Origin: Toxonevra muliebris
Taxonomy: Eukaryota > Arthropoda > Insecta > Diptera > Pallopteridae
NCBI GenBank assembly: GCA_963691655.1
Contig: OY829326.1
Location: 88,839,235 to 88,903,234 of the forward strand
DNA length: 64,000 nucleotides
Reading direction: 5' to 3'
Position numbers and translations under genes: made by a program. The first letter of the stretch is position 1. Every line of letters begins with the position of its first letter. The notes beneath the pieces were generated by a model that had not been told where the DNA came from, searched no databases, and was given only the letters and a program-made list of their open reading frames with translations. Below, in pieces: positions 25,123 through 37,462 of this stretch.

Positions 25123-25420
25123 TCAAAATAATTAAAACTGAATATCTTGGAAACTATTTAAAAAACGACCACTAAATTGTATGCGGGATAAAAGTTGTTA
25201 ATCCCAATCGCTGGACAGAGAGCAAACGATATTGTTTGCTTGGCTATTCAAACGAAATACTTATATTGATTATCTTATTTAGGGAACAACTATTAATTTT
25301 TTTCAAGTGATGCCAGGTTCGTAAAGCCAATCTCTGAAGAGAAAGGGGATGAAATTGGTCGATTGGGGGTGTCACCTCCCCATTAGTTACATGTTTTCTT
25401 GGAACTTATCCACGATGTAA
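25096..25420 (+). repeat. GTGTGGCACC-type dispersed repeat copy
   Basis: GGTGTGGCACCTTTCATACAATC and the following text align with the first part of the repeat unit at 40.2 kb (GTGGCACCTTCCATACAATC). A second GGTGTCACC motif occurs at 25367. The sequence has no coding capacity. The family may be a non-autonomous Helitron-like element, but its ends are not clear here. Confidence 0.5.
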
Positions 25421-27550
25421 TACTACAATTTAGTAACTGTGCATTCATTCTCATTATAGAATAATTTATGTTATTTTTTTATATGTTCATCATAATCATT
25501 GTTGGAACGACGGTCTTATCCAGTAAATTTCTGGATATGCTTCCAATACAGTATTAAAAATGCAGATGAGTAATTTATACTATGTGCAGCATTATACTCG
25601 TCTGCTATGTCAACAGGACCCAAGGACCCCACACACTTCGCGGTTTTCAAAATGCGACAACAATAAGTAAGTAAGTCAAGAGTAAGGATTAGAAGTAAGA
25701 GCCAAGACTTATGTGTGCACCGGTGGCAAAGATTGCAGTTATTACCCCAGAGAGAACTCGTGCTAAGAAAGCAGGCATAAAGGGAAGATAATTTAGATTA
25801 AACAGCTAAGTGCACTCAGTCCCGAAGAAGGAAACTCTCTTAACTTAGCCCTAAATCTATGCAAACTTGTCAATACAGGCGAAAACATATTTTGTCAAGA
25901 AATATTTGTCATTATCGCTGATATCGACCGAAAGAAAGCAGGGCATCCGCACATAAAAACCCTCCGTTATATCATCTACTAGACATACACATGTAATCTG
26001 GGCTCGACTACGATGAGTCCTATAATGGATCTAACGTTCACAGACTTAAAAAGCACTTAGATCTGTTTCGTCTTGGAGATTCAATAAACATTTTCGGTTG
26101 TCAATAGAAATTTAATCACCAGCAATAGCTATTATGTAACTCTATTTTATATTTAATGAAAGAGAGATTGCATTCATTGGCAGACTACGAGTCACTAAAA
26201 TCATTACTGATTCTTTTCTGGCCAACATTTCTGTCATCTGCTTACCTAAGATACCAGCGTAGCCAAACACCTATACCAACCTTAATTTTTACTCTCTAAC
26301 CTTTTCAGCTTGGGCTCAATTTTCGAGGCAATAACGTAAGCCCAACAGACTTTAGTAGCAACACAACCAACCTCTTCCTCTTAAATTTTTTTTTGATTCA
26401 TGATCAATCGATAAGTAGAGGACTATGTATGGTTTTTAATACTTTTCTAGTTGTTTTGCTCAACACTTTTGCAATCTCATACCAGTTAGTGTCTGAGCTT
26501 ATGTCCCATATGCATGTACTTACCATAGTTGTAACTTTTGAGTAATCTAAGTTAATGACAATAAAAGTAACTTCACAAAATGTTGTGCAATATTGGTTAT
26601 AAGTCTCATAAAACTTATATAATTTGTTTGGCTTTTCATTATTACGGGTATCATGAAATGAGCAATATTGCTTTAGTTTATGTACTAAACAAAAATAGCA
26701 TAATTTTAACTGCACATATATTTTTCTGTAGGTAGAATTACTATTCCTTATGTTTATTACTTAGAAGCTGAAGTACATTGCTTCAATTCATGGCAATACT
26801 ATGCATTTAATCATTTTTTTTTACATGGCTTCCCTTTCCTAATTTTCCTTCTTCATATCCTTGCTGTATACTGCAACAATTTCATATACCAAATATTGCA
26901 CTCTAAATAATTAAAAGAAACTTCTCTAAAGTTGCACACTTACATATCTCTGGTTATAATGGCGGTGGAAGGTAGTAAAATTTATGAAAATAATTTCATT
27001 GCATACTTAATGCTTCATAGTATTTGCAGCAGATGCTTTTTCCTTAAGATCATTTGTGGGATAGTTACTTTAAATTTTTCATATTGTGGAAAAAGTGGAA
27101 CTTGAGAATTTTTTATTGCAAAACAACAAAGATTTCTAATTTTGCTTGATTGAGTTGTGAAACTTTTTGCCAGACACTTTTCTTTTTTTTTTCTTTTTGC
27201 TATATATAAATTAGGCAAAAGTTTTGCTTCGAGCAAGAAACACACACAAAAGTTGTAAGCCAATTAAAAACTTTACCAAGTTTTCTCACCTCTTTTGTCT
27301 TTGTGTCTTTGGAAAGTTCAGTATTGCCAAAAAAAAAAAAAACATATAAAAAACGGTTTGTATTGAAATACTTATGGATGCCTGCATATATTTGTACAAC
27401 TCATACACACGTATGCAATATATATTAAAGTGCCTCAAGTCCCAAACTAAAAAAGGTTGTTGTCTCAATCCTTAATTTATTTTATGAAGACTTCTAATCT
27501 GTCTTGAGCCTAATCGTTTTGGAAAATCTCCAAGAACAAAAAGAAAACCT
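25421..27550. other. No gene seen; possible decayed transposon text
   Basis: Bases 25580-26080 have a somewhat higher GC content and read like decayed coding DNA, but no motif could be named. The rest is AT-rich. Confidence 0.4.
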
Positions 27551-27716
27551 TGTAATTCTCGGTAACGGTAAACACTTATATAAAATGTTGAAATGCTAGT
27601 AAGAACCATCACAAAGATCACTGATGAGACTCCGAAACGGCCGTTTGATTTGCCTGCCTTTTGTACACTGTTGCGACTTAGTCACTTCGACAAAAATGAC
27701 GTTTCATTAACAACAC
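27551..27716 (+). repeat. Dispersed repeat, copy 2 (reference orientation)
   Basis: This copy aligns over its whole length with the reverse complement of 16196-16375. It lacks about 15 bp (the GGAATTGTGGCGGGT-like segment) present in the other copies just before the TCCGAAACGGCCGT core. It ends near ATGACGTTTCATTAA. No inverted termini or pol III A-box were recognised, so it cannot be assigned to SINE or MITE. Confidence 0.8.
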
Positions 27717-28289
27717 TTCAAATCTCTAAGAACTTAAAATTTGTATAGCAACATTTTTTGCTGGGTAACTGACCATAGTATTTTTTAAGGAGGAATAATT
27801 TTTCAAAGATAATTGACTGCTTTTTCTAATATTTAACCTTCTATAAAGATATTATTACAAAAAAAAAAAACGTAATTTTCACTATTTCTAATTTTTTTAA
27901 CAAATTGAACTTATGTGGTTTTGATCTTCGTAACCCTAACTAGTTTTTGATAGGCTATGGAAGAGTTTTTATCGTGTTTTCTAACCGTTATTCCAGTATA
28001 AAGGCATTATTGAAAAAATGTGTCTTTCAAGGATTACTTACTTAAAAAAAGTTTGGCCTTCAAGTTAAAAAATGTAACATGCGATATACAATTATTTTTA
28101 CATTTTATTTTCTTCTTCAAAAAATTATTATTATTTGTTTTGTTAAAAAAATTTCAATTCCATTGTGGTTTGATTTTCGGATTTTTTTTTTGCACTTCAT
28201 CGACTTTTGAATTTTAGTTGTAGCTATGATTTTTACCTATTTTCTATTTACATTTTGTGGTCAATATTTAACGTTTTACCTTCTCCAGT

Positions 28290-28510
28290 AATTCTGCGAA
28301 CTCACCGCAAAACCACCTTTTAAAAATACGAGATCACTGATTCTACGGTCGTTACTGGCCAATTATGGATATATCCTTTTTAGTCTAGAACTTTTACATT
28401 GGGAAACTCAAAATAAAATTTCTGCTGTCATTCATTGCCTTTAGTGATAAAGTATGACTCGTCATCCATCACACAAATGTATGAAGAATTGGGAGCAAAA
28501 TAAATTTTGG
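28290..28510 (-). mobile_element. Possible Tc1/mariner transposase remnant
   Basis: Minus-strand translation gives CVMDDESYFITKGNE and then fragments such as KGYIHNW. The VMDDE-(S/T)-Y-F string resembles the block around the second catalytic Asp of mariner-like DDE transposases. Stops and frameshifts interrupt it within about 70 codons and no terminal repeats were located. The call rests on one motif. Confidence 0.35.
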
Positions 28511-30165
28511 AAAGGTTGATTTTTAATTAATTTTCTGTAGTTTTTTGAATGGATTTTTTACTTTTAATTAATTGAAAGCTATTTATTTAGTTTCAAATAC
28601 TTTTTAATTTTTTTTTTAAGAAAACTTCGTATTTCTTTGCCTTTTAAAATCAAGGCATTTGTTGTTCAAGACCTTTAATAGGCCAAAAATAACGTAATGA
28701 AATATTTTTCCATACAAATGATGAGGTTTAGACAGGCTAGCTAATAGGTTTTTTTAAAATGATCCAACTCACTACAACTTATCGCTAAAGCTGAAATATT
28801 TTTGAATGAACTTTTTTTCGTGAGGCATCTTAATGTATAAATATGCATGTATGATAATTGTTTAGTTTAATAAAGCGTAAGATTTTGTGTTTGATTGATG
28901 AGGCGAAAAAAGAGTTGTGAAGATAAACAAAGAAATAAAAAAATTGCTCACTATTGTCAGTTTGTGTTGGTATAAAAAAAGTTTATATTTTATTTCTCAA
29001 AATTGATGCTTAAAGTTTTTTATATGTATGCGTGTGTCTGTTTATGTGTGTAGATTTGAAAGTATGCATATATTTAAGATCCCTTCTTCAAAAAGTTTAT
29101 TTTCTTGTTTGACACTTCTCGTACTTTCTTTTTTCCTCTCTCTCTTTCACCTTACTTTAACACAGTTTTGATATATTTCGCAATTTTTCAATACTTTCAG
29201 TTTTTATAAAGTTTTTTTTTTTTTCTACCGTAAAAATGCAAAAGTTGTTTCCCATGAAAATTATTAAAGTGTTTGTGTATGTGTGAAAAATTGGAAAAGT
29301 TTATAGAAAATAATAAAGAAAAACATAAATTGACATAAAAGTTAAACTGTCACATGACTTTATATGGGACTTTTTTTATTTAATTGGAAGACTTTAAAGT
29401 TTGAAATATTAGTGTTTTTGCAAGTTATTCCCATTTTCGTGGAATATATGGATATACATATATGGTCACTGGCGGATCCAGCGTGGGTGGGTTAGAAACC
29501 GGTCTATTTCGATATATACACACACATTAGCGTATACAAAGAGAGAGGAGTTAGTTTCTAAAATCCGATAATGGATTTAATAATAATAGTCAGGTAGCCT
29601 TCAACCCCTTGTGGACCCCTCCTTATCCCGGCATCTTGACTTCTTGTTATAATCCACTCTTTAGTAAATATCAAGATGTATTTACTTTGCTAACCAGTTC
29701 CTTCGTATTTTTTATGTTTCTTCGGGCTCTCTTCTAATCAGGTTGTTTTTTCATTTTAAGGGAGTCGCAGTTGCCGCAGTAGATCACTGAAAGTTGAGTG
29801 CTTTTTCATCACCTACTCGTGATTTAATTTTATGAGATGGCCGAATTAATGTCACCCCAAAATGGCTACCCTGCTAGCGCTGGACATTGACTCTCCACGT
29901 GTATTGATGTATCAGTCTCTTAAAGGCATAACCTCTAAAATAAAAATCTTGGGCAAATACTATCGCACCAGTGCAGAAAACAAGCTAAGAGTTTTTTGTT
30001 CAGTACAAACAACCATTCTCGCTTCACCAGATTCAACTTCATTGACAAAATCCTAACAACCGCTCTACACTCCATAAAACTTCAATCAGTAAAAATAGTT
30101 TTTCATTGTGCAATCTTTTGATTTGAATTACCATCCATTGCACTTTGGCTCTTTATGTACAAGAC
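28511..30165. other. AT-rich DNA with a lone hAT-like end
   Basis: CACTGGCGGATCCAG begins at 29467 and resembles the left terminus of the complete MITE at 52043; its partner end was not found. The rest is AT-rich with T runs near 29212-29226. A frame at 29862-30056 is short and unrecognised. Confidence 0.4.
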
Positions 30166-30277
30166 TAAGGGCTATTTTCTCAATGTCTGGTTAAGCACTA
30201 ATCAGAACTAACTACTACTACTAACCGTCGGTTAAAGTTCGGATTAGCGCTTAACTGGACATTGAGAAAACAGCCTT
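30166..30277. mobile_element. Fold-back MITE (112 bp)
   Basis: The left arm (30166-30209, starting TAAGGGCTATTTTCTCAATG) and the reverse complement of the right arm (30234-30277, TTAAGGCTGTTTTCTCAATG) agree at about 38 of 44 positions. Almost the entire element is therefore one imperfect palindrome with a CTACTACTACTAA loop. It is non-coding and could form a hairpin RNA if transcribed. Confidence 0.75.
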
Positions 30278-31419
30278 AAGAATGTGCTTATGCTTCTCCA
30301 CTAAATAAAACAAATTTATATCAAGTTCTACTACTACTACTACTATTATGGCACAACATCCTATGGAGGAACTGAGTTTTTCGAATCCATTCATGTTGTG
30401 TGAGTTGAATTTTTACACGAATGGAAAGCCACGGTGACCAAATTTATACCAAGCGGCATTTCTTTTTATGCGCAACGCCATTAAAGTTGGAGTGGTGGTG
30501 TTGTGTGCATGCCATCGCTGAAAAAGATGAGCAGGATTTTTGCGTCAAAATCTTCTTTTGCGTCAGATCTTCTACTTTATCTGTACCTTCTAAAATAATT
30601 TTATAGAATACTTTTAATGGCATCAAGATATAATATTTGAGTTAAGTCACTGGCACAAGTGGAGTCTATTAAAACATATTTTATACATCATGCCCTTTCA
30701 GGATTATAGGGTGGCTATTCTGTTGCAGCCAAAAAGTCCTAATTTGTTGGACTGTGTTATTAATTTGATTGCGCATATCTCAAGCACCATAAAATGAAAA
30801 ACTGCCATCACCATTAAAATCAGCGTCCAAGAGTTATATAGGTACCATAAGAAAAATGGGAAGCCAAAACTTCTAACGTTTTTCATACGTTTTTTTTAGA
30901 GGTTTAAGGAGAAAAAGTTAAAATAAAATATTAACCCATAGCGAACCCAATCTGGAATTTTCAGTGTTTAGCCCACACTCTTAAGCCTGCAAAAGAATAA
31001 GATTTAAAAAGAAAAAGAAAGGTACTTCAAGAGATATTCACATATCTTTGAAGGATTCTACGTCCTTGAAAAATTTTTGTCCTGAAATATTTTTTTTACT
31101 GTTTTCTTAAAGTCCTCCGTATTACAATTTCAATGAGCAGCATATTGTTGAATTGCCATTCATACAACGAAAGTTATGAGTTCTTGAAAATGACTCTTTG
31201 GCAGATGTTCGACAAACTTGAGTGACCACTGCACGTAAACCATAAGAGATAATAAAAAAAAGTTCATATTCTTGAATTTTAAGATTTTCTCTGCCGGCTT
31301 ACAAAAAATCATCGAAATCGAAGTTGTGTCTAAAACAATTTTAGTCGAAACTTGCAGGAATTACCCATATTATTTTTATGAAATAAAAAAAATATCAAAG
31401 TTGAAGTTACTATTAATGT
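30278..31419. other. No gene seen
   Basis: Short frames at 30421-30606 and 30704-30886 lie on both strands without recognisable content. A CTACTACTACTACT microsatellite is at 30330-30345. Confidence 0.4.
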
Positions 31420-31910
31420 TTTAGCCATTAATCAAAACTACCTTAAAGAAGCAAAAAGATACTGGGTATCGGAGCATACCTGTGGTGCTACCAGGCTAAC
31501 ATGGACCACTATGGACAATAGACGGGCTAGACAGCTACTTAGCAGAAACTCCATCAGCATTACGACTTCGGTGCTCACGGGACAATGCATAATGGGGAGA
31601 CATGCTGCAAGACTAGGACTGCCTTTCAATGACTTCTGTCGGGGCTGCGGCTCTGAGGAAAGAAACAGTCCTCCAGGCCCATCCCTGGCCAGGAGGAGAC
31701 TAAAACTCCTGGGCTCACCTTTCTTTACTAGTCTGTCCGAGCTATCATCCATAAATATTAAGGACATAGCCAGATTCATTATGGAATCCTCAAGGTTCTC
31801 CACTCCGTAAATGGGGGAGTCGCGCCGCACTGTGGTATCACAATGAGCCTAACTATGTGCTTAAGTGTGTTTTCAAGTAGAAGGCTGCCACTCCAACCTA
31901 ACCTAACCTA
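31420..31910 (+). mobile_element. LINE 3' end with C-terminal domain and CCTAA tail
   Basis: A plus-strand frame (31511-31810 and upstream codons) encodes TGQCIMGRHAARLGLPFNDF, C-X2-C (CRGCGSEE), then RRRLKLLGSPFF and INIKDIARFIMESSRF, the standard post-RNase H C-terminal region of RNase H-bearing fly LINEs. The expected HFLCxC half of the Cys/His cluster is replaced by NSPPGPSL, so about 10 residues look altered or deleted. After the stop at 31808 comes a GC-richer 3' UTR of about 80 bp and a tail CCAACCTAACCTAACCTA. The copy is truncated at its 5' side. Confidence 0.8.
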
Positions 31911-34365
31911 CTATTAATGTAAAACAGCCATATAGTAAGATATTTGGAAATTGAAAAAAATCATGTATTAATATGGTTTGAAATACAACGAAAATCCAAA
32001 TCCTAAAAACTTGTTATGATACAATCGCAAAAATTAAAAGCCATAAATAATTCTATATGGCTGAAAATTAAAATGGCCCAAGGTATAAAATGGAATCACC
32101 TTTTTATTTATCACTAACAACGGTATCCGATATTATTAGAAACGATAGGCATTTCAGAAAATTTTATCCTAAACGTTTTCGACAGAATTTTCTTCAATCT
32201 TTTGAAAAAGAAAAAAAAAAATCAAAAAATCCAAAATTTGACCGATTTTTTTTTTCCATATCAAAAATATTTTTGACTTTTTTCAAAAAGAAACGTTTCT
32301 TTTTGGCTCAAAAAAAAACCTCCGGTTTTTTCCTTTGAGAATTTTGAGTTCCAAATGTGGGCTGAGACATGTTTATCTAACAAAATTAACGTCGAATAAC
32401 TCGAAATACTCATGGCGCTAACTTTCGAACGTCGGAGTGTCACTGTTCTCATGATTCCCACTCGAAGTGATTGATTTTCTTGTGTCAAGCTTTTCTTTGT
32501 GTTGATGATGGAAAACAATTTAGTTACAAACGAGGTGAGTGCCCAGTTTTTTTTAATATAGAAAGACCTGAAGAAGTCTTTCTATATTTTTTTTTCCTAT
32601 AGCAAACAAGGACTGAATTTATAAAATTTAAATTTTAAAATCAAAGTGTACTAAGTCATGGGTGTTAAAAATATGATAATGTCTTGATGATTTAGAAGTC
32701 ATAAGATTTGCATACCCCTGATTCTGAAAGAAACTTTACTAAATGCATAACTGTGGGATTGTCATATGACTCATTTTAAAAGATAAAGAAAGGTCACAAT
32801 AGCAATAATGTAATTTCATCACCGGGAAGCAGTTAGTTGATACACTACAATAAGCAATCGGTGACACCAAAAAAGGTTTGTAAATGGATTTTGCGTTCTG
32901 GATTCTAATATGTTATTCAATACTGTAATCACAAATTTCATTGTACGGCATTTTTTTAATTTTGAAAATGCTAAAAGGATTTATAAAAGCTAAAAAGTTA
33001 GAGGATGGAGATGATATTAATAATTTCTGGAATTTTTCTTGTAAAGTTTTTGTTTTAGGTGCTTTAGGTGCAGAAGAAAAAATTTTAAAAAATATTAAAA
33101 TCTTGTGTGTTAGATTCCTATTTGGGGGTTTTTTGATACAAAGAATCTCATGTCTTTTTTTAGAAAAACTGATTTTGGAGGACACTACAGTTGAAAGTCT
33201 TTTTTAGGAAAAAAAATAGGTGGGGTCACTGTACAACAAAACAATCGGAGCCTCTTAATTCTAAAAAGAGAAAATCTTTCGAAAAAAAAATTGATAAAAG
33301 GAACTAAATTTAAAAAAACGAAAACATGAACATGATACACATTAAAGAAGTGAAATGTAATTTTTTAATTTTTTTTTTCGCTGTTCTCAAGGTCTACGAT
33401 TGTTTTGTTATTCAGTGACTCCACCAAACTGTATCTATATAAATAACATTTATGTAAATTTTTTCACCTCCGACTATGTTTTTAGGATGTAGGCGAAATT
33501 TTTGCCAAAACACTGTGATTCTTAATTGTTTAACATTTATATTAAGTCACTTTAAAATTTTATCGGTGAATTAAATCATTTTGGATTGGCCATTTCCCCC
33601 GTCTGTCTCCTGCCTATGCCACTTATGTTCATAAAAAAATTAAAGAACTTTTAGTCCCAATTAGGGGGCGGGCTTAACTTCCAAAACCACCCTTGGGAAC
33701 TATCCTGACATATACGCATTTAAATAAGTTATAACGACTCCTAAGGAAGATTCCAACCTACGTCACTGACTAGCCTGAAAGCTACTACAGCATATCTTTT
33801 AGCCAGACAAATTTTTGAGATTTGTTAAAAAATTTTAATGTATAGCAAACGCTTATACAAAAAAAAGTTTCGGGGAGGAGTTGAAGCGTTTCTGAAATAT
33901 TTTTTTATATCCAAATTTCGGTTTTGGATATATGTGTTTCTTATCGTCCGAAGTGTAATGGCGTTAAGAAAGTAATTGTATAAAAATAACAAAATACAAT
34001 TTTTTTTTTTTGTGTCAAGAATCTTACATACTTCGGCAGGATTAGCGAAATTGAAAACCGAAAAAGGAGTAGATCAAAATAGGTGCTTCATATTTATTGC
34101 CTCTTTGATCTATAAGTTTGTCTTTTTAAATATAAAAGTTGTGATGAGGTGCCAATAATTGTATTACTATTTCAACTTAAGTATTTAATTCAAAACATAG
34201 CGAAAACTATATAGCAATTTTGGGTTCGAACCCCCCAAAACACTCACCCTGCGTACGCGCCTGATGCATGGTAAAGAAAAAGAAAGTGTATGATGACATA
34301 AATAATCACATTTAATAGATTTGTTTTTAATTAGCATGTACAAATACTTTAATAAACTTGTTTAT
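31911..34365. other. AT-rich DNA with dispersed repeat pieces
   Basis: Bases 32349-32402 match 49411-49463 (GTGGGCTGAGACATGTTTAT versus GTGGGCAGAGACTTGTTTAT and onward). Bases 32840-32935 match 51150-51245 around ATATGTTATTCAATA. A palindromic GGGTTCGAACCC at 34225 and CCTGCGTACGCGCCTG at 34247 look like a transposon end. Frames at 32090-32338 and 32941-33207 are Lys/Phe low complexity. Confidence 0.5.
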
Positions 34366-34386
34366 TATTTTATTTTGCAGGTAAGT
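34366..34386 (+). promoter_or_regulatory. Candidate recursive splice site (ratchet point)
   Basis: TTATTTTATTTTGCAG at 34365-34380 is a strong pyrimidine tract plus acceptor, joined without a gap to the perfect donor GTAAGT at 34381-34386. This zero-length exon pattern is the signature of recursive splice sites that subdivide very long Drosophila introns. Its sense is plus, matching the donor at 7228 about 27 kb upstream. It was the only such junction I found on either strand. Confidence 0.55.
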
Positions 34387-35543
34387 TAACACACAAGGAA
34401 ATAAATAGTAAGTCGTAATAATTATATCACAAAAAAGAGTTTTAGTAGAAGAGTTTTTTGCAATGTTTTAAATAATTTATTGTTAAATATCACATGTAGA
34501 TAACTCTTTGCTTTTTTATGCTTTTATTCTATATGACTAATTAATTTGCAAGTTTGTTTATACACACTTTAAATAATAACACTATTCGACGAAATTAAAC
34601 TACATCCCGATTTCTATGAGTAGCACAAAACCGTCAAACTACATTAATTAATGTTAATGCACAAAATTAAAGAAAATTGAAACATTTGGTGGAAAATTAT
34701 GTTTGCAACCCATTTGAGGCTAGGTTGAGGCTTCCAAACTCTTAACATTTACGAGGCTTTGAATTCTCGAGGTCATGTATGAAATTCTGAGTCAAAAATT
34801 TTTAATTTTAAAAATAACTCCAGGATGCTTATTTCTGTAATCTCTTTTATGGTACAACAGCACATGGAGGGCCACATCCATCTGTTGTGTGAGCTTTGTA
34901 TATTTGTACATGAATAAACTACAGTTTTATGCCGAATCCGAACGACCAAGAGAAAAGCTTTACTTAGTAAATTTTTATTTTCGGAAAAATTTTTTATTTT
35001 TTTTTTATTATGTTTTTATTTTTAATTTTCGACCATTAGGCTATGGGGATCACATCGCGATAATAACCAAATGTATTGCCATTTCATTTGTACAAATATC
35101 TAAGACACTTCAAACTTCATAAATAATTGTATATTCCCATCAAGAAGCCTTAAACTGAAACTTTCATGTCGACTAGTGTAATTATTATGGATGCATTATT
35201 TTCATAGTTTGCTATCATGTCAAAAAGCAAAAAACTTTTGTAGCTTTTTTAATTAGATGCTATTTCAATTTAATTTTATGCATACATTAAAATTTCTAAC
35301 AAATTTTTCTCATTTGTGGTTTCAAGTACTTAGTAGTAGAGTATCTGAGGAAGTTTTTTTTTTTTGATGTGGAGTGATGAGAAAAAAAGCAAAATAAATA
35401 AATAAAAAATTTACTCAAATAAACCAACTAAAAAACGAATATTTTCATTATGGTTGCTAGGTAAACAAATAATTAAAATTAAATATTCATTTCATTTTGA
35501 ACCCACCTCAAATAAATAAGGGAAAACAAACAAGAAAATATAA

Positions 35544-35595
<52 letters not shown>

Positions 35596-37460
35596 TTATG
35601 AATATGTAAAATATGCTACAAATTTCATAAACTTTGCTTAACTACAAGAAGCGTCGTCTTTTGCAGCTTCCTGTACAGAGTTTCTTTTTCCTATGGATCC
35701 CATTGAAAAAGGCATCTCAAAAACTTGGAAAAAAAGCACAAAATTTTTTTGTTTCTTTCTGTGGCGTGCTTGTCACACGCTTGTGGTCGTTTTTGTTGTT
35801 CTTTTGATTGTAAATACACATCAACACACTATATATACAAGCACATATACTTGAAAAATATTGACACAAAGGCACCCAGTAAGAAAATGTTGAAGCGATA
35901 AGCGGAAAATAGTGAATTAACGTCCAACCAAGCATATATCAAAAAAAAAAGAAAAAAAAACAGCACCAGTTTCATTACAGCACCGACAGAGACACGTCTT
36001 GCATCGCTTCTACTTTCAAGAGAAAGTATGTAAATATTTTCCCTGCTCCACTGACAAAGAAACTCTTGAGAAGACTTCCGTTTCTCACTGGGAATATTCG
36101 CAGGCACAAGCAGAGGCACAAGTACAAGCACTTTGACATTGACGGTCACGGTAGAATATAAGGCATCATGTTGGTAGCACTTTGGTGGTGTTCTTAAACC
36201 GTCTATACATCTCCCTTTCTATCGTTTGTCTGCCTACCTACATGCGTACTATATGTGCATACCAAAGAAGAAGTTTGCCGTTAGTATCACCATTACAATT
36301 AACGTGAAATGTTAACGCTAACGTTAACGTCTTTGGGGTTTCATCTCTTTTAGCGCTTTATTAATTAAAATGTTAAATAAACACTTTTGCTACCTCAAGC
36401 GACACATTGTGAAATTTTATAATAAAGGCCAGATATTTAAATTGCAAATATAGTTAGTATAATCCTACGCATTCATACCTAGAAAGGTATCTAAAAATGG
36501 AGGGAAAATTAAGAAACATACAGAACGGAAGCTGTGCAGAGTAGCTAACTTTGCTTAAATCAAAAAGCAGTTGTAGAAAAGTTTGTTTTTTGTTTTAATC
36601 AATATAGTTATGTAGGTGCATGAGAGGGTTTCTGCATACATATATCGTACAATAGTAAGTTGAAATGACAGACAGTTTAACAAGTTTTTTCAATTTTGAG
36701 TTTCGTCACCTTCTGCCTTTTGAAAAAAAAAAAATTAATTAACAAATACTTAAGTTCTTTTGCTTTAAGTTAATAACACCTTCATTGCTAAAGTTTAAAC
36801 TTTAAACATTATAAACTCCTAGCTCGCTTGCTTTCCTTACTTCAATGCTGACAATGGGAATTTGAGTCCCTCTATAAATACAAAAACACCAGAAACAAAT
36901 AACTTTGAAAGAAATCAGAAGTTTTACTACTTTCTAAGGATAGACGGGGCTGTCAACACAGACGTTTTATGCTTTTTATTCTATGAACTGTGGCTTTGGA
37001 GTCTCAACAGCATGTTATGTATGCTGATGGCCAAGCATGTCATATTTTGAAAAGATTTCAATATATATTCTTTTCACCCGATAACTAATGTGCAGCAGAA
37101 GCTGTTTTTTCTTTTAAACCCTGTGTTTTTATATTCTATGATTTTATTTTCAACAAAATATGTAAAGATTTAAATTTGATTTTCAGTTTTTACTATGGAG
37201 ATTAAAGACGAAATCGGAACTTTAGTAATAGTGTATAGCTTGTTTCGTTTCAACGAAAAATCACAAGGTTGAAATTTAAAACATTTTTCCTTTAGTACAA
37301 TTTGTTACCACGTTCTGTGGCAAGGTTTTTTGGTTTAACCAGTACAATTTTCGTAATTTAAAAATTGCTTTCTTAAAAACTTTCCAAAATATAACGGAAA
37401 AAAATGTATTATTAAAATTGCAAAGATGTTCTATCAGTTGAAGGATAATTTTTTTAAATA
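34387..37460. other. AT-rich DNA, (TA)n tract and a GC-richer island
   Basis: An (AT)n microsatellite lies at about 35551-35584. Bases 35960-36230 have distinctly more balanced composition and no transposon motif; they could hold an alternative promoter or exon but no frame supports it. ACGTTAACGT at 36321-36330 is a perfect palindrome inside three GTTAACG-like repeats. No gene is called. Confidence 0.45.
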
Positions 37461-37462
37461 TT

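Noticed and set aside
34225..34240. GGTTCGAACCC resembles the T-arm/B-box of a tRNA
   Set aside because: No matching A-box, acceptor stem or cloverleaf could be built upstream. The flanking CCCTGCGTACGCGCCTG looks like a transposon end.
35829..36149. 106-codon minus-strand frame over the GC-richer island
   Set aside because: Hydrophobic low-complexity C-terminal half from an A-rich tract, no start context and no motif.
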